A stretch of DNA of 64,000 nucleotides from Ceratotherium simum simum (GCF_000283155.1 NW_004454177.1:25063554-25127553); one strand, 5' to 3'; shown: positions 12,133-23,547, counted from the stretch's first letter. Notes: generated by a model not told the origin, from the sequence alone. Program-made: numbers and translations.

Positions 12133-13789
12133 CATAGCCACATTGATCCCTGATAAATAACATCAAACAAGAGAACTAGACCATTAAAAAGCAACAACAA
12201 CAGAGTTATAACACTATACTTTTTTTCATTGAGCCATCTTTCACCTTTTCACATTGTTGCTTTTGTCTTGTCAGTTTCTTGTAGAAAGATGACTTGCTGC
12301 TTGGAAATTCAACTTGGCATTTTCTTTAGACAAAGTGATCTTTTAAATGTAGCCAACATTTCTTTTGGAGTATGACTCCATTTCACATAACACATCCTAA
12401 GATTGATGTTTACTAAGTTGGTTGTTTAAATCATGTTCGGAGCTTGGTTACATGGGCTGTTTCTTTGTCTCTGTCTCTCCCTCTCTCTCCTTTTCCTTTG
12501 TGCTTCACACAAAAGGATGGGGCCCCCAGGATCATGTGGAAATGGATCAGTGTATTCATGTGTGAGCTTTACAAAGCACTGGAGCAAAGGTGTCATTAAA
12601 CATTAGAAGTCATTCAATCACACCCATCTCTTAATACAAAGTAAAGAGGAAAAAGTCTCTGTGTGGTAACTATCCATAAAGCTTTATGTATTCATTCACC
12701 TCTTACTTCTTGTAAGAGCTGGCTCCCTGTTTTGCTTCTCTCTCCATTAGAAGAGGTTTGAGATTAGCTTGGTTTTTCTGAATCTGACCTTAATACTCAG
12801 CTTTTGTTTAGTGCTGAAAGAACTAAAGTAATAGATTTTTAAAGACAGCTTCTGGGTTTAATTCTGATTGTTTCCTTTCAAATGACCGGGGTTTTCCTAT
12901 GTATCCATGATGCTGCTATGGGCTTGGCAAGAGAAAAGAATGACTCTTATCCCAAAAAAGGGAATTGTCTATTCTTAAGTATGTTTCGAGCAGCTTTTTC
13001 TAGGCATTAAATGTAAAAGTCATTTAAGGGAGGTTTCAATGTATCAGTATCCTGTTTGTCCTGAAATGTAAATGGAATTTATGAGCGTTTTGAAGCAGAT
13101 GCCATCTGCTGGATAGTTAAGATACTGTAACCAAAAATAATGTGAACAGAAAACAGATGGAACAGTATACCTTAATGAAGGCACTGATTGCTAATTTAAG
13201 TAAATAGTAATTCCCAGGCCCCAGGTAGAGTGCAATGTCCCTAACTTAGTGTCTGCAGTCTAAATGTTTAAATTTATTTTTTTCTAATCTGAATAAAGAT
13301 ATCCCTTTCTATTCCTGTGCAGTGCTAGATCCCCCAAACTCTTCATCTAGTTTGCAATCATGAGAACAAATGCAAAATAAATGCTCATCTTCACAGAAAG
13401 GATAACTTAGCAGTAATGCACTTGGGAGCCCCAAAAATTAAAACCAGAGGTAATATAAGAGAAAATGGAAAGACAGAAACAGAGATGAAATAGGGTTATG
13501 TAGGAATAAAGTCTAAGTATACCAAATTAAAACCACATGTAAGACATAAATACAGGCTAAACAGCTAATTCTTTCTCCAAGGGACCCTTTAAAAGGATTG
13601 ATCTCTACCTAACACCCTCACACTCCCCACACTGCTCCCTCATTAGAAGAGCCCAGGGATAAAGCAGACACTCCTTAAATTACCCAACCTCCCTTAGAAA
13701 TTATATATTACAGTAACATTCTCTATAACTCCTGTTGATGCTGGATCCCCCTGGCTCTTCCTTTCTCTGAGTAGGTTCTTTCACATTTT
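12133..13789. other. Unique sequence with a CT-rich patch
   Basis: No repeat family recognised except a short CT-rich run at 12465-12500. A CTCF-like motif is listed separately. Confidence 0.4.
13100..13112 (-). promoter_or_regulatory. CTCF-like core motif
   Basis: TGCCATCTGCTGG fits the reverse of the known CTCF core (YGCCMYCTNSTGG) at every position. It lies outside any repeat I recognise. Occupancy cannot be judged from sequence, and a match of this length also arises by chance. Confidence 0.35.
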
Positions 13790-13860
13790 GAGGACTCAGT
13801 TTCCTCTTTTGTTAAATATGACCTGATGAATTTTACTGTCCTGGTGAGCTATTGAAAAAA
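13790..13860 (+). mobile_element. Weak MIR core fragment
   Basis: GAGGACTCAGTTTCCTCTTT followed by GTTAAATATGACC resembles the MIR core; short and diverged. Confidence 0.4.
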
Positions 13861-14079
13861 AATCAAGATGCAAATTAATACTATATCCATAAACAGCAGC
13901 CCCCCAAAATATCCCTGTCTAGAGTTACAGCTTAGAATTAGGATACTGACAAGTAAGAGTCTGTGCAAGTGGTGTTTCTCCACAAGTAGAAAAATATCCT
14001 AAGAAGTGAGCAATTTCAGAACTCCAATCTGCATCTGGCTAGGAAGCCCTATGGGGAGTTTGCAGAGAGAAAGCAGTGA

Positions 14080-14141
14080 GAGACCCATACGTTGCTATAA
14101 GATTGTTCTGGAGACCCATGCATTGCTATAAGGTTGTTCAT
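14080..14141. repeat. 31-bp imperfect tandem duplication
   Basis: Unit 1 (14080-14110) and unit 2 (14111-14141) both run GAGACCCAT, TTGCTATAAG and TTGTTC, with a few substitutions between them. Confidence 0.9.
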
Positions 14142-15059
14142 TTCTGTTCTCCCAATGGAAAGTAAAACAAACTCCATAAATTTCTTGCATGAAGAGCCCT
14201 CAAAATGAGGGCACCCAAGTTGTCAGCTCCTTCTCCATTTCTGAGTCACAGATACACATATATGGCTAAAAGGAGGGAAGGAGCAGACAAAATACCAAAC
14301 AGATGAAGAGAGAAAGAAAAGATGTTCCCAAACATATTAATTGTTAGCCCACATGACTTACTGGTATGTTAATGTCTCGCATCAGCCACTGCTAATGAGA
14401 ATGTTGCCCCTTATTTCCCTTTTAGTTTATAAATGGTGTAGCATTATGTAATCAGCCTAATGAGGTAATAGAAACATAAGTACACAGGAAAATTTGATAG
14501 GGTTTTCTCCTAATTCATCCTGTGCTGTGTTGGTCACCCCCCATCCCATTAACTCTCCCCCTCCCCTCCACACTCCCCCCAAACTGGCTGAGTCTCCAGT
14601 CCCAAAGGACATATTGTTGGCTATTATTTATAATAAGTCTCTCTCCTCTTGGCAGGATATAGAACAGCTGTTGGTCTATTCTCTGCCACAAAGACCAACT
14701 TCCCTCTTTTGCCCAGGATGATTGGAAGAAAGTCGGAGAGAAGAGCAATTTATAGTTGTGTTACAGCACCTCTATTTTTTTTTATGTTTATTTATATTGC
14801 TTCCATTTCTGTCTGGGATTTCTGAGATAATCAAGATCACTCCACTAACAGAATTCTCATTTGGGGAGGCTCTGGTGGCAGTCGATGGCGTTTTTCTTCA
14901 TTGAGTCAGACATTTTAGAACTCCAAGCTAGAGGAAGTGGTGAACATTTCTTCTGCGGGAGTTTGAGAATCAACATTGTTGTTGTCGTCGTTTTTTCCTT
15001 ATGAACTGATGAATGTGTTCTATGTTACATGACAATAAGTGACTTTGAATTTCTCAAAA
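14142..15059. other. Unique sequence with C-rich patch
   Basis: A C-rich patch lies at 14537-14581 and a GTT/GTC short repeat near 14977-14995. No repeat family or coding exon recognised. Confidence 0.4.
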
Positions 15060-15142
15060 GAAGGCACCTCGTCTTCATCAACTTTCTGTTCCCAAAACGT
15101 AGCACAGTCCTTGCTCAGTAAATGTTTGGTGAGTGAACTGAG
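15060..15142 (+). mobile_element. LINE L2 3'-terminal fragment
   Basis: ACGTAGCACAGTCCTTGCTC followed by AGTAAATGTTTGGTGAGTGA is the L2 terminal segment in sense order. Confidence 0.65.
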
Positions 15143-15754
15143 TGGAGTACAGAGTAGGGTTCTGGTTTGTTCCCCATTAGGTGTCAACTGTTCTGACAGA
15201 CTAGCAGTTAAGTCTCACCCCAGACTTCAGGCCAAGCAAGCCGTCACCGGAGGTGGGGCTTTTTTCTGAGATCTTTTGTCTTGGATTGTTCTGGGCTCCA
15301 GGCCTCATCCTAGGCAAAGAAGTGCAGGAACTCAGTGTTTCGAAATTTAGGATAGGTACTGCATCTTCAGAGAGACCTGAGCACCTCCAGAAGTAGAATG
15401 TGGAGAGAATTTCTCTGTTCTTTTAGGGGTTGAGGGAAACTTGCAAAGTGGGAAGTTAGTCTGAGACCCCAGACCCAGAAAAGATCCAAATGGCTTTGAC
15501 ACTAGGTATCAATGTGACATAAGACAAGACAGTCTCTGGTGGACAGAAAGGAATCACAGTCCAGCATTTTGGTTTCTCCTCATGACAAGTGTTTGGAACT
15601 GAGACAGATTGGCTGCTGGTCAAGGCCGTGTTTAGTAAAGACTGGGCAGAAACAGAGAGGAGTAATTACAACTGAGGTGTTGTGGTGTGGCAAAGAGGAG
15701 ATTGATTTCTGATTCCTTTATTTATTTCTATAGAGGAATAACTTGGTAAATATT
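15143..15754. other. Unique sequence
   Basis: No repeat, RNA or exon recognised. It ends at the target-site duplication of the following ERE. Confidence 0.4.
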
Positions 15755-16037
15755 AATAACGACTCATTTCCGGGGCCGGCCGGGTGGCGCAAGCGGTTAA
15801 GTGCGTGCACTCCGCTGTGGCGGCCCGGGGTTCTCCAGTTCGGATCCCGGGCGTGCACCGACACACCGCTTATCAAGCCATGCTGTGGCAGCGTCCCATA
15901 TAAAGTGGAGGAAGATGGGCACGGATGTTGGCCCAGGGCGAGTCTTCCTCAGCTAGAATAGAGGAGGATTGGCCGATGTTAGCTCAGGGCTGATCTTCCT
16001 CACAAAAAAATAAATAAATAAATAATGACTAATTTCC
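15755..16037 (+). mobile_element. Full-length ERE SINE, two-module tail
   Basis: Head GGGGCCGGCCGGGTGGCGCA with A-box-like GCGCAAGCGGTTAAG and B-box-like AGTTCGGATCCCG, then two tail modules (TTGGCCCAGGGCGAGTCTTC and GTTAGCTCAGGGCTGATCTT) and an AAATAAATAAAT end. Near-identical 17-bp flanks at 15755-15771 and 16021-16037 differ at two sites. The body block with CTACTGGGGCTTT is absent, so this is a different subfamily from the copy at 62978. Confidence 0.95.
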
Positions 16038-16349
16038 TCCATAGTCTAACCAGGCCCCTTCTTGGAGAATTGGAGAGCTGCCTATTTCTGTGTGGTACGT
16101 GCCTCTTTGTAAGGGTTAATAAGACACTTCATATTTCTTAAACTGTGTTCCTAAATGTATCATAAGCATCCTGATGGACCTGACTCTTATTTTCTCTGAT
16201 ACTCCACAGCCCACCCAATAAGCACTTAACAAATGTTCCTGACAGACACACAAAGAATATACGTGATTAAAGAGGATACTAGGTGCTAAAGCCCCTGAGA
16301 TGTCTGCCTTTATGATAACTTTCAGCATTTTGCAGGCAACACGGAGGCA

Positions 16350-16445
16350 AGAATAATAATAGCTGTGGTTTATAGAGTGTTTACAATACAACAGGCACAG
16401 TGGTCATCATTTTACATACATTATTTTATTTTATCTCATAATCTG
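16350..16445 (-). mobile_element. SINE MIR 3' fragment
   Basis: AATAATAATAGCTGTGGTTT, CAACAGGCACAGTGGTCATC and the CATTATTTTATTTTATCTCA segment read as antisense MIR tail. Confidence 0.65.
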
Positions 16446-16809
16446 GTTTCTAAAGGGAATTTTTGCAGACATAAAATGTCACAGTGCTCACTTTTGCCCA
16501 GTTGTGAGCCAGGCCTTCAGAACTGGAACAGGAAGCTGGTCGGGTTGGATCAGAGCATGGCTTCAGCTTTCTCTGGAGAAGGAGAGATGTGGGCCTAATA
16601 CACAGTTAGATCCAGGTAAACTTTGCCCTTTTTCTGCCCTACACCTTTCTCTCTGGTTATCCTGATGCCTGTTGAGTAGTTGCTTGTTAACTCGAATAAA
16701 TTTTAATTGGTGGGTTTTCAGGCATTGTAGGAGATGAAGAGCCAGGAAAGCCTTCGTAGAAAATTGTTGAAGTCTTGGTAAAAGCCACTGTTAAGGTGCA
16801 CATCACATT
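16446..16809. other. Unique sequence
   Basis: No recognised repeat or exon. Confidence 0.35.
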
Positions 16810-17035
16810 AAATAATGTACTGGTTAAGGACTGGGATTTGGAGTCAAATGCCACACTAGAACTATAACTTTGAGTCAACCTCTCTGTGCCTCAATTTCAT
16901 TGTCTATAAAATATGTAGAATAATACTTCACAGAATTCATATTAAGGATTAAATGAGATGATGCATGTAAAATACTTAAAACAATATCTCATATTTAATA
17001 AATATTGGCTACCATTATTACTAATAATATAATAT
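16810..17035 (+). mobile_element. SINE MIR
   Basis: Nearly complete sense MIR: ACTGGTTAAGGACTGGGATT, CAACCTCTCTGTGCCTCAAT, then GGATTAAATGAGATGATGCA and TTAATAAATATTGGCTACCA with a TTATTA end. Confidence 0.92.
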
Positions 17036-17097
17036 ATACCTCTTTTTTTTTTCCCAAAAGATATAAGGGCTAATTGAGAAGACCTTGAATACTTTTT

Positions 17098-17146
17098 GTA
17101 TATGGTACAATGCCTGGCACATTGTTGATTCTAAATAAATAATAGC
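17098..17146 (+). mobile_element. Short L2-like 3' end
   Basis: CAATGCCTGGCACATTGTTG followed by ATTCTAAATAAATAATAG resembles an L2 or MIR terminus. Short, low confidence. Confidence 0.5.
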
Positions 17147-17429
17147 TGGTTGGATGGCTGGATGGATAAACGAATTTGAAGTTATGTGGATAAAGGCACT
17201 ACAAAAGACCTCATTCTTTTTAGATCCCTTCCCAGAAAGTCATTCCTTACATGTTACCCAAAGGAAATCACCATGACACTAAACCAACCTGCAACATTCG
17301 GCAGGCAGTTTCTTAGGCTCAACTAGACATTTAGACTCACAAGACTACTATACACCCCCTTTGACATCAGTCTACTCAGAAGGATATAAGATAGGAACTA
17401 TAGCTTGCCAACAGAGCAGCATCAGGCAT

Positions 17430-17655
17430 TCTTCTGTAATTAGAGTCCTACCGGGTCAGGTGCAAGATGATGGAATCCATATTGGGCAGGTGAAGGAATT
17501 GCTTTTGCTTAAAGGCCTTATATCCCACAGCAGTCAATAACTCATGTAACAACTGCAAAGACATACCTTTCAGGGTCCTCTCAAGGGACAGTCTAGTTAC
17601 AAGAATTGCTGCACTCAGGGAAGTCCAAAGCATGGCATTCCCATCAGGTATTTAC
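17430..17655 (-). pseudogene. Possible endogenous retrovirus pol (reverse transcriptase) relic
   Basis: The minus-strand frame from about 17650 to 17448 is open for about 65 codons. It has a spaced pattern like the part of retroviral reverse transcriptase around and after the active-site YxDD box: GNAM, then ILV, then SLE, then QLLHELLTAVGYKAFKQK. The YxDD itself is not present, and a stop follows at 17445-17447. I saw no LTRs or gag/env pieces. The match is short and from visual comparison only; chance is possible. Confidence 0.33.
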
Positions 17656-18599
17656 AGTTCATTTGTAGTTTCCACCAGTCCAGATGCAGTCTACCAACAA
17701 GGGATCATTTTCACCATATGCAATGTTGCCTAGTAACATAGTTGACACATACCATCTTTATCTGTTTCCAGGGAAACCAAGCTAGGAAGTTAACCAAAGG
17801 TCAGATTCTCATGCAAAAAAGGAAAGAGTTTTTGTTAACTCTTTGCCCACACCATCTAAATAGTTACTTACAACATAGCCTGAGAAATCTATCCAGTGTC
17901 CTTATGAAGAACTCATTCTTACATCTCATACCTGCCACAGATACTTCCCAAAGTGGAATAATATATAAGCATGGCCACATCCATCATTCTGCACTCTTCC
18001 TCCAACCACCAAGAGTCAAGCTCAGCGATCCTTGACACCATGCCTGCCTTTCACATCGTCTCCACCTCCACCAATCAATAGTCTCATCCTTCAAAGCCCA
18101 AGCATAGGCAGCTCTCCAACACACGCATTCACTTTTATAAATACACAAGAGATTTCAGTTTCCCTGGACCTGTGTCATCTTAAAAGATCATCCCAGCCCA
18201 GGAGCCACACCACTAAGGATCTTTTGAATTTCGCCCTTCCTTGCAGAGTTGTTGTGAACATAAAATGAGATCAAAGAGGTAAAGAGTTGAAAGGACCATA
18301 GTGAAAATCTAAGGTAGCTTTACTACTCAGAGAATGGGAATGAATTCTAAACACAGTTGAATGGCATCAGATCCACTTAAGTGGGAAGCAGAGAGAAGTC
18401 CTGGCTTCCTTGATTTAATTATTAGTGACGACAACCATCTATACTATAAGGAGTTAGGGAGATTTTTTTTGACCAATGGGAACCACTAAACTATCAGATC
18501 ATTTCACCTTTTAAACAGCTACAAATTGGTAGAGAGTTTGGTTACTACCAGCTTGCCTTAGTAAAAGGATTAAGTACTCCATTATTTCGCTGCCCGAAT
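17656..18599. other. Unique sequence
   Basis: No family recognised. Open frames at 17742-18035 and 18032-18268 have no domain. A faint MIR-like stretch (GAGTTGTTGTGAACATAAAA) occurs near 18247. Confidence 0.35.
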
Positions 18600-18838
18600 G
18601 ATAATAATAGTTTCTAATTATTAAATTATTACTGTATGCCAGGGATTGTGCAAAGGGCTTCATTTACCCTCTCTTATTTAATCATCAAGTATTACTAACT
18701 ATTTCTCAGCTGAAACCAAAGCTCAGAGAGATTACAAGATTTGCTCAAGGTCACTCAACTGTACGTGGCAGAGCCAGGAGCTAGGTAATGTTTAGTGTTA
18801 GTCCAAATCCTGTGGTCTGTGTTCTGTGATATCTTCAT
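18600..18838 (-). mobile_element. SINE MIR
   Basis: Antisense MIR, nearly complete: TACTGTATGCCAGGGATTGT, AAAGCTCAGAGAGATTACAA, TTGCTCAAGGTCACTCAACT, GGCAGAGCCAGGAG. Confidence 0.9.
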
Positions 18839-19236
18839 GGAGATGGCTTATAAATTATGCATTATTTCCATTAAGCCAATCTGTAAATGCAGTGGGAACA
18901 GATTTCACATTACTTTTAAAAATTACTTTTATCTCCTTTTATCAAAAAAAAAAAGGACTTTGTTGAAATAGGAGAGTTAAATTTAGATTAAAATATATGC
19001 GAGACAAAGGGAAATCCTCATTTTATTTGAATTTCTTTTCTCTCCTCTATTTTATATTATTACCTATTCTAAAATGGAGCTTATAATACAAATGATCAAA
19101 AAAGGGCATAAAATACAAAGGGGAGTAAAGAAAAATAGAGCATAGTATGCAGAATCTGAAGTCACCACTCTGCAACTAGTCCTGTCAGAGTCCTTTCAAA
19201 GGAAATGATAATTACAACTCATTATCTCCCTTGAAG
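18839..19236. other. Unique AT-rich sequence
   Basis: No recognised repeat; an A run lies at about 18945. Confidence 0.35.
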
Positions 19237-19380
19237 ACATGCTATTAAATAACATAAGAATGGGTTCCAAATCAATGAATCCTATTTGAGATATTAGAAG
19301 CATCACTGGTTCATTATAGTGGAAAGTTTAATAGCTTTTCCAAAAAATTTCAGTTACATGTTTTGTCTACTTATAATGTA
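19237..19380 (+). repeat. Unnamed dispersed repeat, copy B
   Basis: Homologous to 8339-8482 in the same orientation over its whole length, with small indels (for example an extra TT after ACATGCTA, and one fewer base before CCAAAAA). The homology fades within tens of bases on each side. No target-site duplication or terminal repeat is obvious. Confidence 0.75.
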
Positions 19381-20434
19381 CTTGAACACGTATTCCTGCC
19401 AAAAAGAAAAATTCAACTAAATTCTTCCACTATGGCTAGTGCGTTCCTACTTTTGTTTGATTAATTCACAGATCCGTGCAATGAAACAATTTGCATTTGG
19501 CAAGAAAAATTCTAAATTGGGCAGTTTCATTGCCAAATAAATTTCAAAACTTTCATGGGGAGTGGGGAGAAATGTAGACATGTCAGCATTTTGAACTCAT
19601 AAATGGGTATTTTCTTGTAAGGTCATGCCAATCTAAGAGAAGGTAAAAAAGAAAAACTTTGGTCTATCAGATAAAATAACTTTTTCTTTAGGAAACTTGA
19701 AGAAACCCATTCAATCATATAATTTTTCAATGAAGGTAAATGTAATAAAATTTTATAATTCACTTTATTTTCTTCAACTCCTCTCAAGAGATTCTTTTGG
19801 AAAATAGTTGCATCAATAACATGACCTACATGTTTAAAAAATCTTTTATTTAAAATAATTTTCTTTGTTTCTGAATTAGAGTACAAAAGATTAGTTTTAT
19901 AGGAAATACAAGATTGATTTTATCAGAATGGTGTCATTCTCCTAAACTTTATTTATTGGGGACATAAGATGAAAACAGGGAGTGAACATTTATCTATTTA
20001 CTTTGTTTTCTTTAATCATTTAATTTTATAATGCATTTTGATTCCTATACATTCTTATTTCTCAATACGGCTTTCTTTGTTTTCTGTTAAATTGCTCACC
20101 CATTAAATAAAGTTTAAATAATATTAATTGCAGTGTATGTGAGAGTTAGCAACCTTTCAAAAGTGGGGCACCTTGTTATGACAACTGGTCTGGAATGCTG
20201 GGGTAACTAGAGTGGGTACTGCCTGTTCAAATAGAACATGGAGAATAGAGGTAGCACAGAGTGGGTAGAAACCCTGAAAGGTCTCAGCATCTCAAAACTA
20301 TCCCACCTACTACTTTCATCTTTTCCACTACAGACTAGAAAGACCAAACCCGTTCCTCATTCATACCTTAGCATGACTTCTTTTAACGAATTTTTTTTCT
20401 AATACTTGATAGAGATCATCAGAAGGAATGAATG
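19381..20434. other. Unique, very AT-rich sequence
   Basis: No recognised repeat. The minus-strand open frame at 19623-19886 is K/L/F-rich chance reading. Confidence 0.4.
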
Positions 20435-20655
20435 GAAGAAGAAATAATATCTATTGAATGCTTACTATATGCCAAGAGATGGGCTAGGCATTTTATTTAA
20501 TTTATCAATTATCTAGTGAATCCTCAAAGCATATCTGTAAAGTAAGTTTAATTAATCCCACTGAAAGGGGAGGAAACTGAGGTTCAGAGAATGAGATGAT
20601 TTACTCAAAGTTTCTTATTATAAGATGCCAGAACCAGGATTTGAGATAAAATTGC
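20435..20655 (-). mobile_element. SINE MIR
   Basis: Antisense MIR: GAATGCTTACTATATGCCAA, GGGGAGGAAACTGAGGTTCA, GATGCCAGAACCAGGATTTG. Confidence 0.88.
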
Positions 20656-20751
20656 TTGGAGTTTGGGTTGAGAGGTGAGTTGGTTGAATAATAAGAAATT
20701 GAAAGGAAATTTAGAACCAGGGCATTTGGGGGAAGAGCATTCAATTTCAAT

Positions 20752-20865
20752 AATTTCATTCAACAACTATTTGATTCCATATTAAGTACCAGCCTATGCC
20801 AGGCACCAGGGGAAACAGGAGTCAACAGTAATTACATGGACACTATACTCTTGTCACTTAGCTGA
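20752..20865 (-). mobile_element. LINE L2 3'-terminal fragment, antisense
   Basis: TTTCATTCAACAACTATTTG, then CTATGCCAGGCACCAGGGGA and AAACAGGAGTCAACAG match the antisense L2 terminus. Confidence 0.75.
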
Positions 20866-21775
20866 GAACTGAATAGCCAGGAGGAGAGGTAGAAAGTGCC
20901 AAAGGCAAACTTTGTATACATCTATTGAGAGCTTCAACTTAAACGTTCCCTATTCCTGTTGTAAGGTTCTGACCTGGGCTTGGACTAAGCTCATTCTCAA
21001 AGAGTAAAACCTGGCAAATTTATTGTTGGAAAGTAGGGGCTATGATTCTGGGGCCTAATATTTAAAGAGAGCTTTAGTCTAGGCCTCTGAAGTAGAGCCT
21101 CTGTAATCATCCTGGCTAATCCGAAGGGCATAGATGTTGGACGTGATGATCTAGATTCCATTTCTCTATCATATCTTCCCCTAAGCAGACTCTGGCACTT
21201 AAAAGATACTTTACAAATAATTATGGGAGGGAGAGAGGGAGGAAGGAAAAGGAAAGGAAGGAGCAAATCTTCCTGGACGTGTGCTCAGATGCTACCTGTC
21301 CTCCCCAGGGACCTCTGATTGTAAATGGAGTTTGCCTATGCAAACCCAGGGGCTGGGATTGTCTTGTGTGTTAAAAATGTTCTCAGTAGCTCAGAGCTGT
21401 GCTGTCATGTAAGTCCATTTTTTAGAAGCATTAGTCTTTTAATTTGAAGGTAAGTTGTATCTTAGAAAATTTGAGATGAAAAAAGAATGCATTAGTCTGA
21501 CAGAGGTAGTCTACCATTCATAGTTTTGAAACTAGAACATTTTGCTGACAAAGAGAAATGTATTTTTAAGCCTGAGTTCTTAAAAAAAAAAAAACAAAAA
21601 ACTTCCATCCTAGTCTTCTAGCTAGGCTATTTCTGCCAGCTCCCCGGCTATGAACACAACACATTCTTGCAATTCATCACTTCCCTTGGCTCAAGCCAGC
21701 CTTTAAAATGGTTGGCGGCATATGCTTCTCATTAGCTCTGCCTCTGCCTCACCTGGGCTGATCAGACTCCTCTCT
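20866..21775. other. Unique sequence
   Basis: No recognised interspersed repeat; a GGAA-rich purine patch lies at 21229-21262 and an A-rich run at 21582-21600. Confidence 0.4.
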
Positions 21776-21830
21776 CCTGCCCGCTGCCTGCCCCCTTCCC
21801 CCCTCCTCCCTCCGCCTTCCCCAGCCCCAG
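21776..21830 (+). promoter_or_regulatory. C/T-rich tract, promoter-like or strong splice acceptor tract
   Basis: About 55 bases almost entirely C and T, ending CCCCAGCCCCAG. It can be read as a polypyrimidine tract plus AG acceptor, or as a GC/CT-rich promoter proximal element. A purine strand lies opposite, so H-DNA is also conceivable. Confidence 0.4.
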
Positions 21831-21886
21831 ACGTACTCCTGCCAGCTTCTCTTACCAGGCAGCGCTGCCTGCTGGCATGGCAGGAG
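21831..21886 (+). other. Candidate 56-nt exon
   Basis: Bounded on the left by the pyrimidine tract ending in CAG (21830) and on the right by GGAG followed by GTAAGC at 21887, a near-consensus donor. It holds an ATG at 21877 in a favourable context (G at -3, G at +4), giving only three full codons before the donor. It also contains the perfect 16-bp palindrome CAGGCAGCGCTGCCTG at 21856-21871. No homology to a known gene is recognised; 56 nt is not a multiple of three, so inclusion would shift frame. Confidence 0.25.
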
Positions 21887-22599
21887 GTAAGCAGAGGCGA
21901 AGAAGGAAATAGTTCAGTTCTTTCGAAAGTAAATCCTGTGGTTTAACAGCCTTTCGTTCAGAAATAAGACCTAGGAAAAGAGAAAGCCAAGGGCAAAACC
22001 AAAAACAATAACAGAAATGGAAAAAAACAGAAGTTTGCTGACTGGGAGAAAAAATAGAGAGGGGGGCAGCAAAAGGTTAAGAGGGAAAAATTCCCATCAT
22101 GACATCACTTTAGCAGCCAAATGTTTCTTTAGGTCACCAGTTTCTGTCTTGACTTATCTTCTAGACTCTACAAGGAAGTTTTACCCATTTGGAGGGTATT
22201 TTCTGTTTAGCTTGGTTATCTGAGTGACAAAATATTCCTTTCATTTGGTGAATTCTGGTTCCCTCTGTGACCCCGTGTAATTACACCCAGTGTATAAATT
22301 AAGAATTAGACTAAATCAGAGATTTTTGGATCAGCCCAAAAGAGACTTTCCACACGCTCCAAATTCTTTTCTCATTTTCTCTCTTGTGTGATAGCTTTTG
22401 ATTAGCACTTTCAATCCTTGGCTTACCTTCCAAAGTAATCGAGAAAGTAAGTTCTCTCAATATATCATCAGAGTATAATTGGACGCTCTGATCCCGAGTT
22501 ATTCACACCATAGGACTTAGAGTGCAAGTTGGTAGGCATCTTTTTTGAAACTAGTTGTTAATGCAAGAAAGGAATGTTGAAAGGGTAAAGGCCTTCATC
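21887..22599. other. Unique sequence
   Basis: No recognised repeat or further exon. Confidence 0.35.
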
Positions 22600-22795
22600 T
22601 TTGATGGCCTTTGAGGATCATGGAAATCTGAGGTTGGAAGGAACCTCAGAGATTCCCCAATCCACACCCTTCAACTCACAGATGAAGAAGCTGAGGCTAA
22701 GAGGTGACCTCCCACTGTCATACCGGGAGGAAGAGGTGGGACGAGGATTCACCCGGGGCTTCTCAGCCCCATTCCTGTTCTCTTTTCCACGGTAT
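22600..22795 (-). mobile_element. SINE MIR variant
   Basis: Antisense MIR: TGAGGTTGGAAGGAACCTCA, ACAGATGAAGAAGCTGAGGC, then GACGAGGATTCACCCGG and TGTTCTCTTTTCCAC. The long overlapping open frames here (22601-22965, both strands) are in this repeat. Confidence 0.85.
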
Positions 22796-23547
22796 GCAAA
22801 CACCACACTGTCCTGCAAGTCCCTTTGTGCCAACTTTAGAGAGAGAGTTCTGCGGTCTGCAGGTCTGGAATGGCTTTGTGTTCTGGATCCAACAGTTAAT
22901 ATAGAACCTAATGAACAAAAGTGACTTTGCTCAATATTGGTGACCCATGACTTCCATATGACCAATAGAAAACCTCCAGAGACAGAACCACCTCTGAGAA
23001 AATTAGAAAAAGTTTCTTGTTCCTCAGGGCATAGCCATACTCCTGCCCCTCACCTTTCCCCCTGGGTGCAAGGCTTAGCAAAGTGCAGGCTGGATGTATT
23101 TCAGCCCTCACTTCTCCCTCAACTGGGTGCTCTTGTGTGGGCAAAACTTCCATGACCACATGTGTGGTGGTCCTGACCAGAGGGTGTTCAGGATCAAGAG
23201 AATCTTACCAGATGTAGCCGTACCCCTGATTCACAGATAGTCATCCTGATGTTCTCGTCTGGAGCAAGAGTCCTCTCATTATAATAGGTGAAGGAAAAAA
23301 AACTTATCTTCAAGGACTTGAACAGCTTTTTTTCCTTTACACTTCTCATTTCTTAAGAACTGAGCCAGATTCAGCTCTGAACAAAATTGTACAGTCAGAC
23401 AAACATGCCAAGAGACCTCTTTTCCTCTTGATTCACCTCTTTTCAGCAGCCAGATGCTTGTACATCCTCTCAGCTACCTTCCCTGTCACTCCCTCCTGGC
23501 TTGCATTCACAATCCTTTCTAGGATATTAGCTGATAATGGCCTCATG
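22796..23547. other. Unique sequence
   Basis: No recognised repeat or exon; open frames have no domain. Confidence 0.4.
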
